Source: an uncultured Treponema sp.
GTDB taxonomy: Bacteria > Spirochaetota > Spirochaetia > Treponematales > Treponemataceae
Length of the DNA: 31,323 bases
NCBI GenBank assembly: GCA_905372235.1
Contig: CAJPOF010000020.1
Coordinates: forward strand, 1-31,323
Reading direction: 5' to 3'
Position 1 is the first letter of the stretch. Each line of letters begins with the position of its first letter. Positions 14,947-23,279 of this stretch are shown here, piece after piece. The position numbers were made by a program, and so were the translations under genes. The notes under the pieces were generated by a model. That model saw only the letters and a list, made by a program, of their open reading frames with translations. It ran no database searches and had not been told where the DNA came from.

Positions 14947-15002
14947 GATGCGTTTAATGTTGTCCGAAATATTTTATAAATCCGGATTCAATCGCATTTT
15001 TT
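14947..15002 (+). terminator. Possible terminator of the outer-membrane protein gene
   Basis: GATGCG (14947-14952) can pair with CGCATT (14993-14998), with an inner TCCG/CGGA pairing, and a six-T run follows (14997-15002). The stem is interrupted and the loop is long, so this is tentative. Confidence 0.35.
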
Positions 15003-15096
15003 AGAGCGGCTCTGGCTTTTGCCGATTTTAATCCATCGTCCCGATTCGCTTATGGTTTTCATATGTGTTTAGGGGATTTTTTACGGAGAGCGTAAT

Positions 15097-15591
15097 ATGG
15101 AAAGCATGATTTTTAAACGCAAGGACTATATTTCATGGGACGAATATTTTATGGGAGTCGCACATCTTGCAAGTTTCCGTTCCAAAGACCCAAACACGCA
15201 AGTTGGGGCTTGCATTGTCAGCGATGACAATAAAATTCTTTCGATAGGCTACAACGGACTTCCGAAAGGCTGCTCCGACGATGAATTTCCGTGGTCAAGG
15301 GAAGGCGACGAATTGGACACGAAATACCCCTTTGTCACACACAGCGAACTGAACGCAATCTTGAACTACCGGGGCGGAAGTCTTGAAGGTTCTAAAATGT
15401 ACGTGACACTTTTTCCGTGCAATGAGTGCGCAAAAGCAATAATACAGGCGGGAATAAGAGACCTGATTTTTGCCGACAACAAATACGACGGAACGCCCTC
15501 TGTTGAAGCCTCAAAGCGGATGTTCAATGCGGCTGGGGTTCGATATTACAAATACCAGCCGACTGGACGAAAACTAAAAATAGAACTTTAG
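15097..15591 (+). CDS. Deoxycytidylate (dCMP) deaminase
   Basis: Zinc enzyme that deaminates dCMP to dUMP, feeding thymidylate synthesis. The zinc site is plain: H82 and E84 in THSELNAI, and C108 and C111 in PCNEC. The substrate-side GYNGLPKGCSD (51-61) is typical of dCMP deaminases and separates it from cytidine deaminase or ComEB-only forms. The 164 residues are a normal length. The ATG at 15097 has GGAGAG 6 bases upstream; a second ATG at 15106 is less well placed. It stands alone; the terminator hairpin in repeat copy B follows at 15733-15766. Confidence 0.92.
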   Translation: MESMIFKRKDYISWDEYFMGVAHLASFRSKDPNTQVGACIVSDDNKILSIGYNGLPKGCSDDEFPWSREGDELDTKYPFVTHSELNAILNYRGGSLEGSKMYVTLFPCNECAKAIIQAGIRDLIFADNKYDGTPSVEASKRMFNAAGVRYYKYQPTGRKLKIEL

Positions 15592-15653
15592 CCGACAGAA
15601 TTTAAGGATTCGCAACAAAAACATCGTGTGCGGATTTTCTAACTTAGATTTTC

Positions 15654-15802
15654 CGTTCCTTAAAATGCAGCAGTTAAGAGAATATCAATTCTCTTAACTG
15701 CTGCATTCGTGCGCAAAAGCGCACACGTAAATCTGCGAGTTTGTTCTGCAAACTCGCAGTGTTTTTAAGCGGCAATATTTTTGCCGCTTAAAATAAACCT
15801 TC
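15654..15802. repeat. 149-bp multi-hairpin dispersed repeat, copy B
   Basis: Same length and hairpin order as copy A (10281-10429), offset by exactly 5373 bases throughout, so there are no indels. Here the first 20-bp stem is perfect (TTAAGAG in place of TTGAGAG), the second hairpin is GTGCGC-AAAA-GCGCAC, and the fourth is GCGGCAA/TTGCCGC. Confidence 0.92.
15733..15766 (+). terminator. Intrinsic terminator downstream of dCMP deaminase
   Basis: An 11-bp perfect stem (15733-15743 / 15749-15759), loop TTCTG, then TGTTTTT. It is identical in sequence to the terminator after the aro operon because both belong to the repeat. Confidence 0.65.
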
Positions 15803-15913
15803 CTTAAAATTCTCCAACCGCAAGCCTTTTTCAAAAGGCGAGGATTGGCGAATTTCCGCATTTTTGTAATGAAATGAAAAAATGCGTTCAATAAGCGATG
15901 TTTGCCGAATGGG

Positions 15914-15966
15914 AAACTCGCAGCGTTTTTAAGCGGTACTATATTGTACCGCTTAAAATAAACCTT
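15914..15966. repeat. Partial third copy (C) of the multi-hairpin repeat
   Basis: Corresponds to the 3' third of copies A and B, from AAACTCGCAG to AAACCTTCC. The hairpin core differs: GCGGTAC pairs with GTACCGC where copy B has GCGGCAA with TTGCCGC, so the stem is kept by paired changes. It overlaps the last codons and the stop of the TetR gene. Confidence 0.8.
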
Positions 15967-16636
15967 CCCGATTTAAAATCAAGTCTATGTAAAAATCCGA
16001 AAGATTCATAACAGCACCGATTGCATCTTCGTCAGTCGGAAGGGCAAAAAGGCTTCCTGCTCCCGTTTCGGGATTCTGTCTTACAACTTCTTTTTTGTGC
16101 ATTATATAGCAGTCCAGCTGATACAGGAACGACGACGTAAAATTCGCCGCAAACTGGCGCAAAAGCTCATTTTCAGGAAGGCTTACGGCATTGGATTCGG
16201 CAAAACCTCGCAAAAGTTCAAGGATTCCGCTTTTTATCTTGAAAAATTCGCCGTCGATGATTTTTGCGATTTTCCCGTTGAAATACTGCTCCGAATGAAC
16301 AAAAGTGTAAATCTGAAAAATAGGTTCGGTTTCGCACAATTGAACGTATCTTTTTAAGATTTTCCCGAACGCTTCTTTTATTCCGATTTTGTAAATTCGT
16401 CCGTCCGCCATCAGATTGTCCGGCAAAAAATTCACTGAATCCATATAGATTCGGCAATAATCCACCGTTGAAAAATACATTTCTTCTTTGCTGTGAAAAT
16501 AATTGTACAAGGATGCCTTTTGGATTCCAAGCGAGAAAGCGATGTCCTGCAAAGACGTAGAACCGGCGCTTTTTTCGAAAGCCGAAAACAAAAATGCATT
16601 TATTATCATTTCCTGAGAAAGCCGTTTTTTTGCCAT
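15953..16636 (-). CDS. TetR-family transcriptional regulator
   Basis: A 227-residue repressor-type protein. The helix-turn-helix lies in residues 10-56; SLQDIAFSLGIQKASLYNYF is typical TetR recognition-helix sequence. The C-terminal part is an unassigned ligand-binding/dimer domain. The ATG is 2 bases after the stop of the GGDEF gene, with no strong ribosome binding site, so translation is probably coupled to it. Because the operon is divergent from the acyl-CoA synthetase gene, an acyl-CoA-responsive FadR-like role is a reasonable inference but unproven. Its last three codons and stop lie inside repeat copy C. Confidence 0.88.
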   Translation of the reverse strand: MAKKRLSQEMIINAFLFSAFEKSAGSTSLQDIAFSLGIQKASLYNYFHSKEEMYFSTVDYCRIYMDSVNFLPDNLMADGRIYKIGIKEAFGKILKRYVQLCETEPIFQIYTFVHSEQYFNGKIAKIIDGEFFKIKSGILELLRGFAESNAVSLPENELLRQFAANFTSSFLYQLDCYIMHKKEVVRQNPETGAGSLFALPTDEDAIGAVMNLSDFYIDLILNREGLF

Positions 16637-16638
16637 TT

Positions 16639-19600
16639 TTAGAATTCCGTTTTTTTATGCCTGCTTTTTCCAAGCGAAATGGAATGTTTTATTTCGTTCC
16701 AAATGGTAATCGAACCTTTTCCGTGTTTCTTGGAATAATACAAGGCGTGATCGGCATTCGTCAAAACCTGTTCCAAATCCGAAGTTTCCTTCAAGTCATA
16801 GTTTGAACATAATCCCATGCTGAAATTCATGAGTTTTCTCTTGGGAATAGAAACTTTGTGTCCAAGAAAATCTTCCAGTTCGGGAACGAAATGTTTTGCG
16901 TCTCTTAGGGACTCAAAAAGTCTTTCGCCGACACGCTTGGCTTCTTCGCAAGTCGCATCGGAAAGGATTACGACAAATTCGTCGCCTCCGAAACGCGCGA
17001 TAAAATCCACCCTTCTGTAAACGCTTTTCAAAAGTTGCCCGAATTTCCCTATGAAAAGGTCGCCCGCCTCATGCCCGAAATTGTCGTTGTAGTATTTAAA
17101 ATTGTCCAAATCAATAAATGCGACAGTCTCTTGAACGACGAATTTACGCTTGGTCTTGTAACGGCGCAAACGCTCGTTTTCCAAAGAAATGAATTCCTGA
17201 AGCGCATGACGATTTTTCAGCATGGAAAGCGGGTCTGTCGAGGAAATATGAACAAGGTGTTCGTTCTGTTTGAACATCACCAGCTGCGACTGAATGTTGG
17301 AAAGCGCAATGTTCAATACGTTTATTATTTCTGCGCTCAAAGGATTCTGTTTGCTGGGATAAATTATGAAAACACCCGTAAAACCGAATTTAGAAAGATT
17401 CGCCGTATACGCCTGAAGTTTTGAGTCGAATTGCAATTTTGCGTTCTTAATCGGATCTCTTTCTTTTATTATATGCTCCCAAGCGTCGGTGTCGGGAGTT
17501 TTTGAAAAAACTTCCTGAGCGGACGATGAAAGATTTTTCCAGCCGGATTCATTTTTTTCGTAAATGAAAATTGCATCCGCCATTGTGTAGTCAAAGCCTG
17601 CAAGCACAGTATTGTAAACAAAAGTCTGAATGTTCGTTGTGGCGGATGCGAATCCCATTATTTTGTTCAAGAACTGGTAATTGTAAAGCGTCCCCTGAAG
17701 TTGGTTCATCAATTTTTGTTTTTCAGCCTTTTCTTCAAGATAGCCAAGATTCACGTTCAACGGCTCAAGCAATACGAAGTCATCCAAATATTCCTGCAAA
17801 GTCAAATCTGTTTTAAATTTCGTGTAGAAAACAAGATTCTTCTTTATCGCAAATTCCAGTCCTTCCTTGAAATACAGACTTGAAAGTTCAGCCTCGCCAA
17901 GGGATTCCAAAGTCCGGGCATATTCATAATGCATAAATACAAGACGATGTTCTTGCGTTTCTCCGACTTCCAGAAAACTTTTCTTGTATTCCTCGAATTT
18001 TTTCTTCGAAAGTTCAAAGTCTCTTTCTTCCGCAGCAAGCAAAGCCTCAAGGAACGAAACCGAAGGTTTTTCGATAGGAGTTATTGTCCGTCCGTTGTGA
18101 ACCACATTCATAAGATTGATTTTTGCCCTTGTAATTTCGCCTCTTTGAAGTTCGATGAACGTCTTGTAAATCAGCATGTCGTTATATTCGGGGACAAAAG
18201 AATCGTATGCCGTATCTTCAAGATTAAACAGATGGATAAAACGTATTATTTTCTGCAAAATCATATACGCCTCGTCAAAATGGCGTACATAGAAAAGCGC
18301 AAATGTAATATTTTTGAGGGTATTTAAAATCTCGGTGTAGTCGTCCACTTCACCAAGCCTTCCGATAAAACTGTTGATTAAATCATATGCGCTGTCGTAT
18401 TCGGCGCTTATCAACGCCTCGTACGAAAGCCCGTTCCTGATTTTTATCATGGCAAGCAGATTTCCAATGTCGGAACGAATGGCATTGCATTTGAAGTACC
18501 AATCCAACGCTTCGCCGGGTTTCCCCATATACGAAAGAATTATTCCTTTCCAGTGGCAAGCTGTCGAAAGTTCGAAGCGGTTGCCAATTTTTTCAGCCAA
18601 TTCATACGCCTCGTCAATCTTTTCCATTACAAGAGACCTGTATTCCTTGCTCACCAATGCAATCCAAGGAACAACAAGAATTGTCTTTATATAATTGTTC
18701 ATCAACCTGTGCCTTTTAAGAAGAGCCAGGATTTCCAGATATTTTTCCACAGATTTATCTTTTGCGGAACGCTCTGTAATCAGATAGCCAATCATCTTTG
18801 CGATTGCGTAAAACGGCGATTTTTTGTTGTCCTGAAGCCTCTGTTCCGCAAGGGCAACGTATTTTAATGCTGTGGGATTGGATTTTTTTCGCATCATGAC
18901 TTTCGAAAGATAAATGAGGGCGAGAATATCCGTGGTGTCATCGTGCTGCGATTCCAGCACATTATTGAAGAAAAGCGATGCCTCGTCATTTTTGCCGGAA
19001 AGATAAAAAGAAATCCCCAACTCCATGTTCAGCATTCGCTTCTGAAACATCGTATATCCGAACCGCTCTATGTTTTCCGCCACCCATTGCGCCAAATTCA
19101 GATTTTGATCAAGCGAAAGAAAAAGCCTGTTGTTCCTCAGCGATTTAAAAAGAATCTCAAAATCAGGAACGTTTTCGATTTGGCATGAAAAATTTTTTGC
19201 TAAATCATGTTCGTCTTTTATGTTGGAAATATCGTAAAAATTATTTTGATTAGAAATCTCTTCAAAAAAATCGACGACATTTTTGGGTGAACTTTCAATT
19301 TTTATAGAATCAAAACAGAATATGATTCGTCCGAAAAATTCATTTTTCTCAAGGATTTTTATGATTTCAATCGCTTCCTGCCCCAAAAATTGAGCGTTCA
19401 AAACTATCACGTCTTTATCAAAAAGATGATAAAGCATTGTCAGCACCGTTTCCCGAATGCGGTTCTTTTCGTAATAGATTTCCTCGTCGATTATCATGTC
19501 TTGCCGTTCGTCGGCAATTCCGTATTTGAAATAGGACTCAAAAACTCGCTTGTGCAAAGAATATGCAGACTTTTCTATCATTTCTTTGGACGGTTTATTC

Positions 19601-19791
19601 AATTCAAGGATATTGATAAATGGCTTTAGCGGAGAAAAATTTCCTTGAAGGTCTATTTTTTCAACATCGTCATCAAAAAAAGAAGGCAGCTGCTTCATCA
19701 AAGATTCAGTTAATGACAGGAAGCGAATTCGTTCTTCGCTTTTCTTGAAAAGATTTCCGATGAACGAAGAAAATATTTCATTAAAAGCCAT
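16639..19791 (-). CDS. Large TPR-containing diguanylate cyclase (GGDEF protein)
   Basis: A 1050-residue cytoplasmic signalling protein predicted to make cyclic di-GMP. The C-terminal GGDEF domain (about 857-1035) is intact: TDPLSMLKNR, DLDNFKYYNDNFGHEAGD, GGDEF at 935-939. An inhibitory I-site RRVD (926-929) lies exactly five residues upstream. Residues about 245-670 are helical repeats resembling TPRs, and about 700-850 look GAF-like. The N-terminal 230 residues resemble the tail of a STAND/AAA-type module but show no P-loop, so this part may be degenerate; this is inference. No membrane segment is seen. The start has no ribosome binding site but sits 7 bases after a perfect TATAAT. The tetR gene follows 2 bases after the stop. 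Confidence 0.88.
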   Translation of the reverse strand: MAFNEIFSSFIGNLFKKSEERIRFLSLTESLMKQLPSFFDDDVEKIDLQGNFSPLKPFINILELNKPSKEMIEKSAYSLHKRVFESYFKYGIADERQDMIIDEEIYYEKNRIRETVLTMLYHLFDKDVIVLNAQFLGQEAIEIIKILEKNEFFGRIIFCFDSIKIESSPKNVVDFFEEISNQNNFYDISNIKDEHDLAKNFSCQIENVPDFEILFKSLRNNRLFLSLDQNLNLAQWVAENIERFGYTMFQKRMLNMELGISFYLSGKNDEASLFFNNVLESQHDDTTDILALIYLSKVMMRKKSNPTALKYVALAEQRLQDNKKSPFYAIAKMIGYLITERSAKDKSVEKYLEILALLKRHRLMNNYIKTILVVPWIALVSKEYRSLVMEKIDEAYELAEKIGNRFELSTACHWKGIILSYMGKPGEALDWYFKCNAIRSDIGNLLAMIKIRNGLSYEALISAEYDSAYDLINSFIGRLGEVDDYTEILNTLKNITFALFYVRHFDEAYMILQKIIRFIHLFNLEDTAYDSFVPEYNDMLIYKTFIELQRGEITRAKINLMNVVHNGRTITPIEKPSVSFLEALLAAEERDFELSKKKFEEYKKSFLEVGETQEHRLVFMHYEYARTLESLGEAELSSLYFKEGLEFAIKKNLVFYTKFKTDLTLQEYLDDFVLLEPLNVNLGYLEEKAEKQKLMNQLQGTLYNYQFLNKIMGFASATTNIQTFVYNTVLAGFDYTMADAIFIYEKNESGWKNLSSSAQEVFSKTPDTDAWEHIIKERDPIKNAKLQFDSKLQAYTANLSKFGFTGVFIIYPSKQNPLSAEIINVLNIALSNIQSQLVMFKQNEHLVHISSTDPLSMLKNRHALQEFISLENERLRRYKTKRKFVVQETVAFIDLDNFKYYNDNFGHEAGDLFIGKFGQLLKSVYRRVDFIARFGGDEFVVILSDATCEEAKRVGERLFESLRDAKHFVPELEDFLGHKVSIPKRKLMNFSMGLCSNYDLKETSDLEQVLTNADHALYYSKKHGKGSITIWNEIKHSISLGKSRHKKTEF

Positions 19792-19798
19792 AAAATAA

Positions 19799-19827
19799 AT
19801 TATAGTAGCATTGATGAAAATCTACAA
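19799..19827 (-). promoter_or_regulatory. Promoter of the GGDEF-tetR operon (leaderless geometry)
   Basis: On the minus strand TTGTAG (19827-19822), a 17-base spacer and consensus TATAAT (19804-19799). The -10 ends 7 bases before the ATG, leaving no room for a ribosome binding site. Its -35 box lies 2 bases from that of the divergent acyl-CoA synthetase promoter. Confidence 0.7.
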
Positions 19828-19829
19828 CC

Positions 19830-19859
19830 TTGCTTTTGAACGCAAATCCGGGCTATACT
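19830..19859 (+). promoter_or_regulatory. Promoter of the acyl-CoA synthetase gene
   Basis: TTGCTT (19830-19835), an 18-base spacer and TATACT (19854-19859). It runs back-to-back with the GGDEF operon promoter, so one regulator bound between them could control both. Confidence 0.55.
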
Positions 19860-19887
19860 TGCCATCAAGACAAGACAGGAGATTTTT

Positions 19888-21810
19888 ATGGAACAGACGC
19901 TCCCAAAAATGCTGAAAAAAACAGCCGGCGATTTCCCGGAAGTCGCGGCACAGATGACAAAGGATTCATCCGGCACATTCCAGCCGATTCTGTACAGAGA
20001 ACTGCTGGAAGCCTCGCTGGATGTCGGCGCCGCTTTTCTTGCAAACGGCGTAACTAGAGGCGACCTGATTGGCTTAATCTCGGACAACAGAAAAGAATGG
20101 CAGCAAACCAGCATGGGAATCATGTCAATCGGGGCTGCCGATGTTCCAAGAGGTTGCGATGCCACAATCAATGATTTGGAGACAATTCTTTCGGTCACAG
20201 AATGCGAATTTGTCGTCGCAGAAAATTCCGCTCAGATTAAAAAAATACTTTCGATAAAAGAAAAAATTCCTGCGGTCAAGACAATAATAGTTTTTGACGC
20301 TGCCGATGATGACATTGTCGCCGAAGCAAAAAAACTGAACGTAAACATAAAACCTTTCGAAGACTTTTTGCATCAAGGACGCACATACAGAATCGAAAAT
20401 CCCGGCAAAGTGGAAGAAGAACTGGAAAAAGGACAATGGGACGATTTGGCATGCATAATCTTTACATCCGGAACGACAGGACAGCCGAAAGGCGTTGAAC
20501 TTACCCACGGGAATTTTCTTACCCAGTTGGACGAACTTCCCGAACGAATCATACTCAATCCGGGCGACCGGGCAATATGCGTTCTTCCGATATGGCACGT
20601 TTTCCAGCGTCTCTGCGAATACGTAATCATGATTCAAGCCGGTGTAATATGCTATTCAAAACCAATAGGAAGCATCCTGCTTTCCGACATACAAAAACTG
20701 AATCCTGCGCTTATGCCTGCCGTTCCAAGAATCTTCGAGGCAGTATACGAAGGAATCACAAGAAAAATGCGCGCGACAGGCGGACTTGTTTTGGGAATGT
20801 TCAATTTTTTTGTAAAGACAGCGATACTCCACTCAAGAATGAGCCGAAAAATGCTGAACAAAGACCCGTGCTTCACAAGATACTATACGGTCGCCTGGTG
20901 GTTTCTTTTCTTCATTCCGTGGATTCTGCTATGGCCCATAAAAGGTCTTGGAAACCTTATCGTATTCCGAAAAATCAAAATGATGCTTGGAAAGAACTTC
21001 CGTGCTGGCATTGCCGGAGGAGGAGCGTACCCTTCCAATATAGATGAATTCTTTTGGGCGATAGGCGTAAAAATCATGGAAGGATACGGAATGACGGAAA
21101 CCGCACCGGTAATATCGGTTCGCCCGATTTCAAATCCGGTGTTCGGAAATGTCGGTTCTCCTATCCGTGGAGTGAAAGCAAGAATCGTTGATACCGAGGA
21201 CGGATTTGTCCTGAAGCGAGGGGAATTCGGTTCGATTCAAATCAAAGGTGGAACTGTGATGCGCGGCTATTACAAACGCCCCGACCTTACCGCAAAAGTC
21301 ATGACCGTGGACGGCTGGCTTGACACAGGCGACCTTGGAATGATGACAATCCATGATGAAATCGTCATAAAAGGCAGAAAGAAAGACACGATTGTTCTTC
21401 GTGGAGGAGAAAACATTGAGCCAGTTCCGCTTGAACAAAAACTCAACGAATCCCGGTACATAAAGCAAGCCATTGTTGTCGGGCAGGACCAAAAATATCT
21501 AGGTGCGCTGGTTCTTGTGGACGAAGATGAAATCAAGAATTATGCTGCGGAACACGGAATCCAGTATGACACTTACGAAAATCTTCTGAAATCCGAAGAT
21601 ATTTTCAAACTTTACGATTCAGAGATAAACGGACTTATAAACCCGAAAAACGGATTCAAGATGTTCGAACGAATAAACAAATTCTCCCTGATTACAAAGA
21701 ATTTTGAGATTGGCGTAGAGCTTTCCGCAAAGCAAGAAATCATGCGGTACAGATTGGCAGAAATCTACAAAGAGCAAATCCGAACCATATTCGCAGACGA
21801 AAAAGAATAG
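19888..21810 (+). CDS. Long-chain acyl-CoA synthetase (AMP-forming)
   Basis: Activates fatty acids to acyl-CoA with ATP through an acyl-adenylate. The 640-residue protein carries the family signatures: phosphate loop TSGTTGQPKG (193-202), EGYGMTETAP, the DGWLDTGDLG motif and KGRKKDTIVLRGGENIEP. A hydrophobic stretch ahead of the YGMTE motif (WWFLFFIPWILLWP) suggests membrane association. AGGAG precedes the ATG. The gene stands alone, divergent from the GGDEF-tetR operon and convergent, with only 18 bases between stops, with the Rsm22-like gene. FadD-type function is clear from the family; chain-length preference cannot be read from sequence. Confidence 0.92.
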   Translation: MEQTLPKMLKKTAGDFPEVAAQMTKDSSGTFQPILYRELLEASLDVGAAFLANGVTRGDLIGLISDNRKEWQQTSMGIMSIGAADVPRGCDATINDLETILSVTECEFVVAENSAQIKKILSIKEKIPAVKTIIVFDAADDDIVAEAKKLNVNIKPFEDFLHQGRTYRIENPGKVEEELEKGQWDDLACIIFTSGTTGQPKGVELTHGNFLTQLDELPERIILNPGDRAICVLPIWHVFQRLCEYVIMIQAGVICYSKPIGSILLSDIQKLNPALMPAVPRIFEAVYEGITRKMRATGGLVLGMFNFFVKTAILHSRMSRKMLNKDPCFTRYYTVAWWFLFFIPWILLWPIKGLGNLIVFRKIKMMLGKNFRAGIAGGGAYPSNIDEFFWAIGVKIMEGYGMTETAPVISVRPISNPVFGNVGSPIRGVKARIVDTEDGFVLKRGEFGSIQIKGGTVMRGYYKRPDLTAKVMTVDGWLDTGDLGMMTIHDEIVIKGRKKDTIVLRGGENIEPVPLEQKLNESRYIKQAIVVGQDQKYLGALVLVDEDEIKNYAAEHGIQYDTYENLLKSEDIFKLYDSEINGLINPKNGFKMFERINKFSLITKNFEIGVELSAKQEIMRYRLAEIYKEQIRTIFADEKE

Positions 21811-21828
21811 AAAAACCGCCGTCGTATT

Positions 21829-23205
21829 CTAAACGTTTATTTCCAACGCCCCGGATTTTTTATCCTTGGAAAGGCTGTTCATGTCATCGAGCATGGACAG
21901 CCTTATTTTATCTCCGCTGAAAATAACTGCCTTTGAAATATTTGCGACCAATGCAAGACCGTTTTGAGTGCATGCGTAGTAACAAGTTCCTTTTCCGGGA
22001 ACAAAAAACGGATCGCTTGCAATCCTTATTTCCGTTCCTTGCGCAGAATCTTTTTTTTCTGATTTTTTTTGTGCGAACACAAAACTGACCACAGCCCTGT
22101 CTTTGGGAAGTCCGGCGTTTCTTGACAGCTTCAAAAGCCGCGGCGGAGAATCTTCCGTGGTAAAGTCAAAATTGCACCATTTTGTCTTTCCGCCATATTT
22201 TGCATTCAGACCGCTCATAGGACATTCAGCAAGGTGCGGGCAAGGCGAAACAATATCGAATTCTTTGTTGATAAATCTGTTCCGCATAAGACTTATAAAA
22301 TGAGCTGCGGTAGGCATTCCCGGTTCTGCTATAAAAAACGAAGCGGAATCCGTTCCGTACGACAAAAGCTGACGAATCTGATTGTCGGCGATTTTTGCAG
22401 GTGTCTGCTCGGATAGCTGGCTTAGTTCATTGTACATGTTTGCGCACGATATGAACGAAGCTTTTTTGTTGACCACAGCACCACTTCCGCCTTTTATGCG
22501 AACGATATTCCAATGAGAAAAATCGTTTCTTTTTGGTGGAAGTTTTGCGGCAACAGAAAGATAAATGTCCTCTCCAAGCGACATGGATGCCGCAGAAAGG
22601 TCAATACAATACCATGTAAGTTTTTTTTCTCTTAATTCCGGACGGCTTAGCCAAATTGCGGTAACGACCGTCAAAGGTCCGCTTCCAATGTCGATGCAGC
22701 AGTCGCCGTCGTTCAAATCAAATGCGTTTTCCGGCAGATTCGAAAAAATCCTTGTAAACCTGACCAAATTCCACCATGAAAAATATCGCACATAAGCGGA
22801 AAGTTCCTCGTTTGCGTTCATGTAGCCCATGCGCCGCTCTTCACGCTCGTCTGTAAGCCGATGCGACAAATTCCGTATATCTTTTGGAAGCTGGACAAAC
22901 TGCCTGCTGTTCAAAGGTCTGACACCCTGAACGATTGTATCGAAATTTTCAAGGACATTTCGACTTTCCTTGGTAAGTTTTGTCGAATCGAACATTTTTT
23001 GAATCGAAATAATTTTGGCATTTTTTTCCCGTTTTATTTTTTTTGCCGCATAATAAAAGTTCGATAAATCCGCACCGGAAGAAGGCGAGCTTTCTCGAAC
23101 CTTTTCAGAAAGCTTGTTTTGTTCTTTTTTCGGATGTTTCCGTTCCGCCTTTTGTTTTGACGCAGAAGATTTTTTGGTAAACTTGTTGTAAAATTTTTCC
23201 GGCAT
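21829..23205 (-). CDS. Rsm22/METTL17-like methyltransferase-fold ribosome assembly protein
   Basis: A 458-residue protein of the small-ribosomal-subunit Rsm22 family. Residues 1-45 are a Lys-rich, disordered-looking tail that could bind RNA. Residues 168-260 carry a SAM-binding-like fold: CCIDIGSGPLTVVTAIW (169-185) and ANMYNEL (255-261). A cysteine cluster follows: C322 and C328 (CPHLAEC), C344 (WCNFD), and C408 or C412 near the C terminus. This order resembles the four [4Fe-4S] ligands described for METTL17. Methyltransferase activity is not certain; in mitochondria the family acts as an assembly factor. AGGAAA precedes the ATG. The NYN gene lies 74 bases upstream in the same direction. Confidence 0.82.
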   Translation of the reverse strand: MPEKFYNKFTKKSSASKQKAERKHPKKEQNKLSEKVRESSPSSGADLSNFYYAAKKIKREKNAKIISIQKMFDSTKLTKESRNVLENFDTIVQGVRPLNSRQFVQLPKDIRNLSHRLTDEREERRMGYMNANEELSAYVRYFSWWNLVRFTRIFSNLPENAFDLNDGDCCIDIGSGPLTVVTAIWLSRPELREKKLTWYCIDLSAASMSLGEDIYLSVAAKLPPKRNDFSHWNIVRIKGGSGAVVNKKASFISCANMYNELSQLSEQTPAKIADNQIRQLLSYGTDSASFFIAEPGMPTAAHFISLMRNRFINKEFDIVSPCPHLAECPMSGLNAKYGGKTKWCNFDFTTEDSPPRLLKLSRNAGLPKDRAVVSFVFAQKKSEKKDSAQGTEIRIASDPFFVPGKGTCYYACTQNGLALVANISKAVIFSGDKIRLSMLDDMNSLSKDKKSGALEINV

Positions 23206-23234
23206 TTTTCTTGTTTCCTAAAGTATTTGTTACA

Positions 23235-23274
23235 TTATGCCAAACACAGACGAATTTACATCGCTTTGGCATAA
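23235..23274. repeat. 10-bp inverted repeat upstream of the Rsm22-like gene
   Basis: TTATGCCAAA (23235-23244) and TTTGGCATAA (23265-23274) are perfect inverted arms around a 20-base spacer, in the 74-base gap between the NYN gene stop and the Rsm22-like start. It could be an operator or an mRNA hairpin; no T run follows on the minus strand. Confidence 0.5.
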
Positions 23275-23279
23275 ACTTT

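Larger units (their letters stand above)
15592..15952. other. Intergenic region between convergent dCMP deaminase and TetR genes
   Basis: Holds repeat copy B (15654-15802) and most of the partial copy C (15914-15966), separated by about 110 AT-rich bases without a supported gene. A 65-codon minus-strand frame (15694-15891) ends in the same 34-residue tail as the frame at copy A because both read through the repeat. Confidence 0.65.

Noticed and set aside
15694..15891. 65-codon minus-strand frame in repeat copy B
   Set aside because: Similarity to the frame at copy A is entirely due to the DNA repeat; no start signals.
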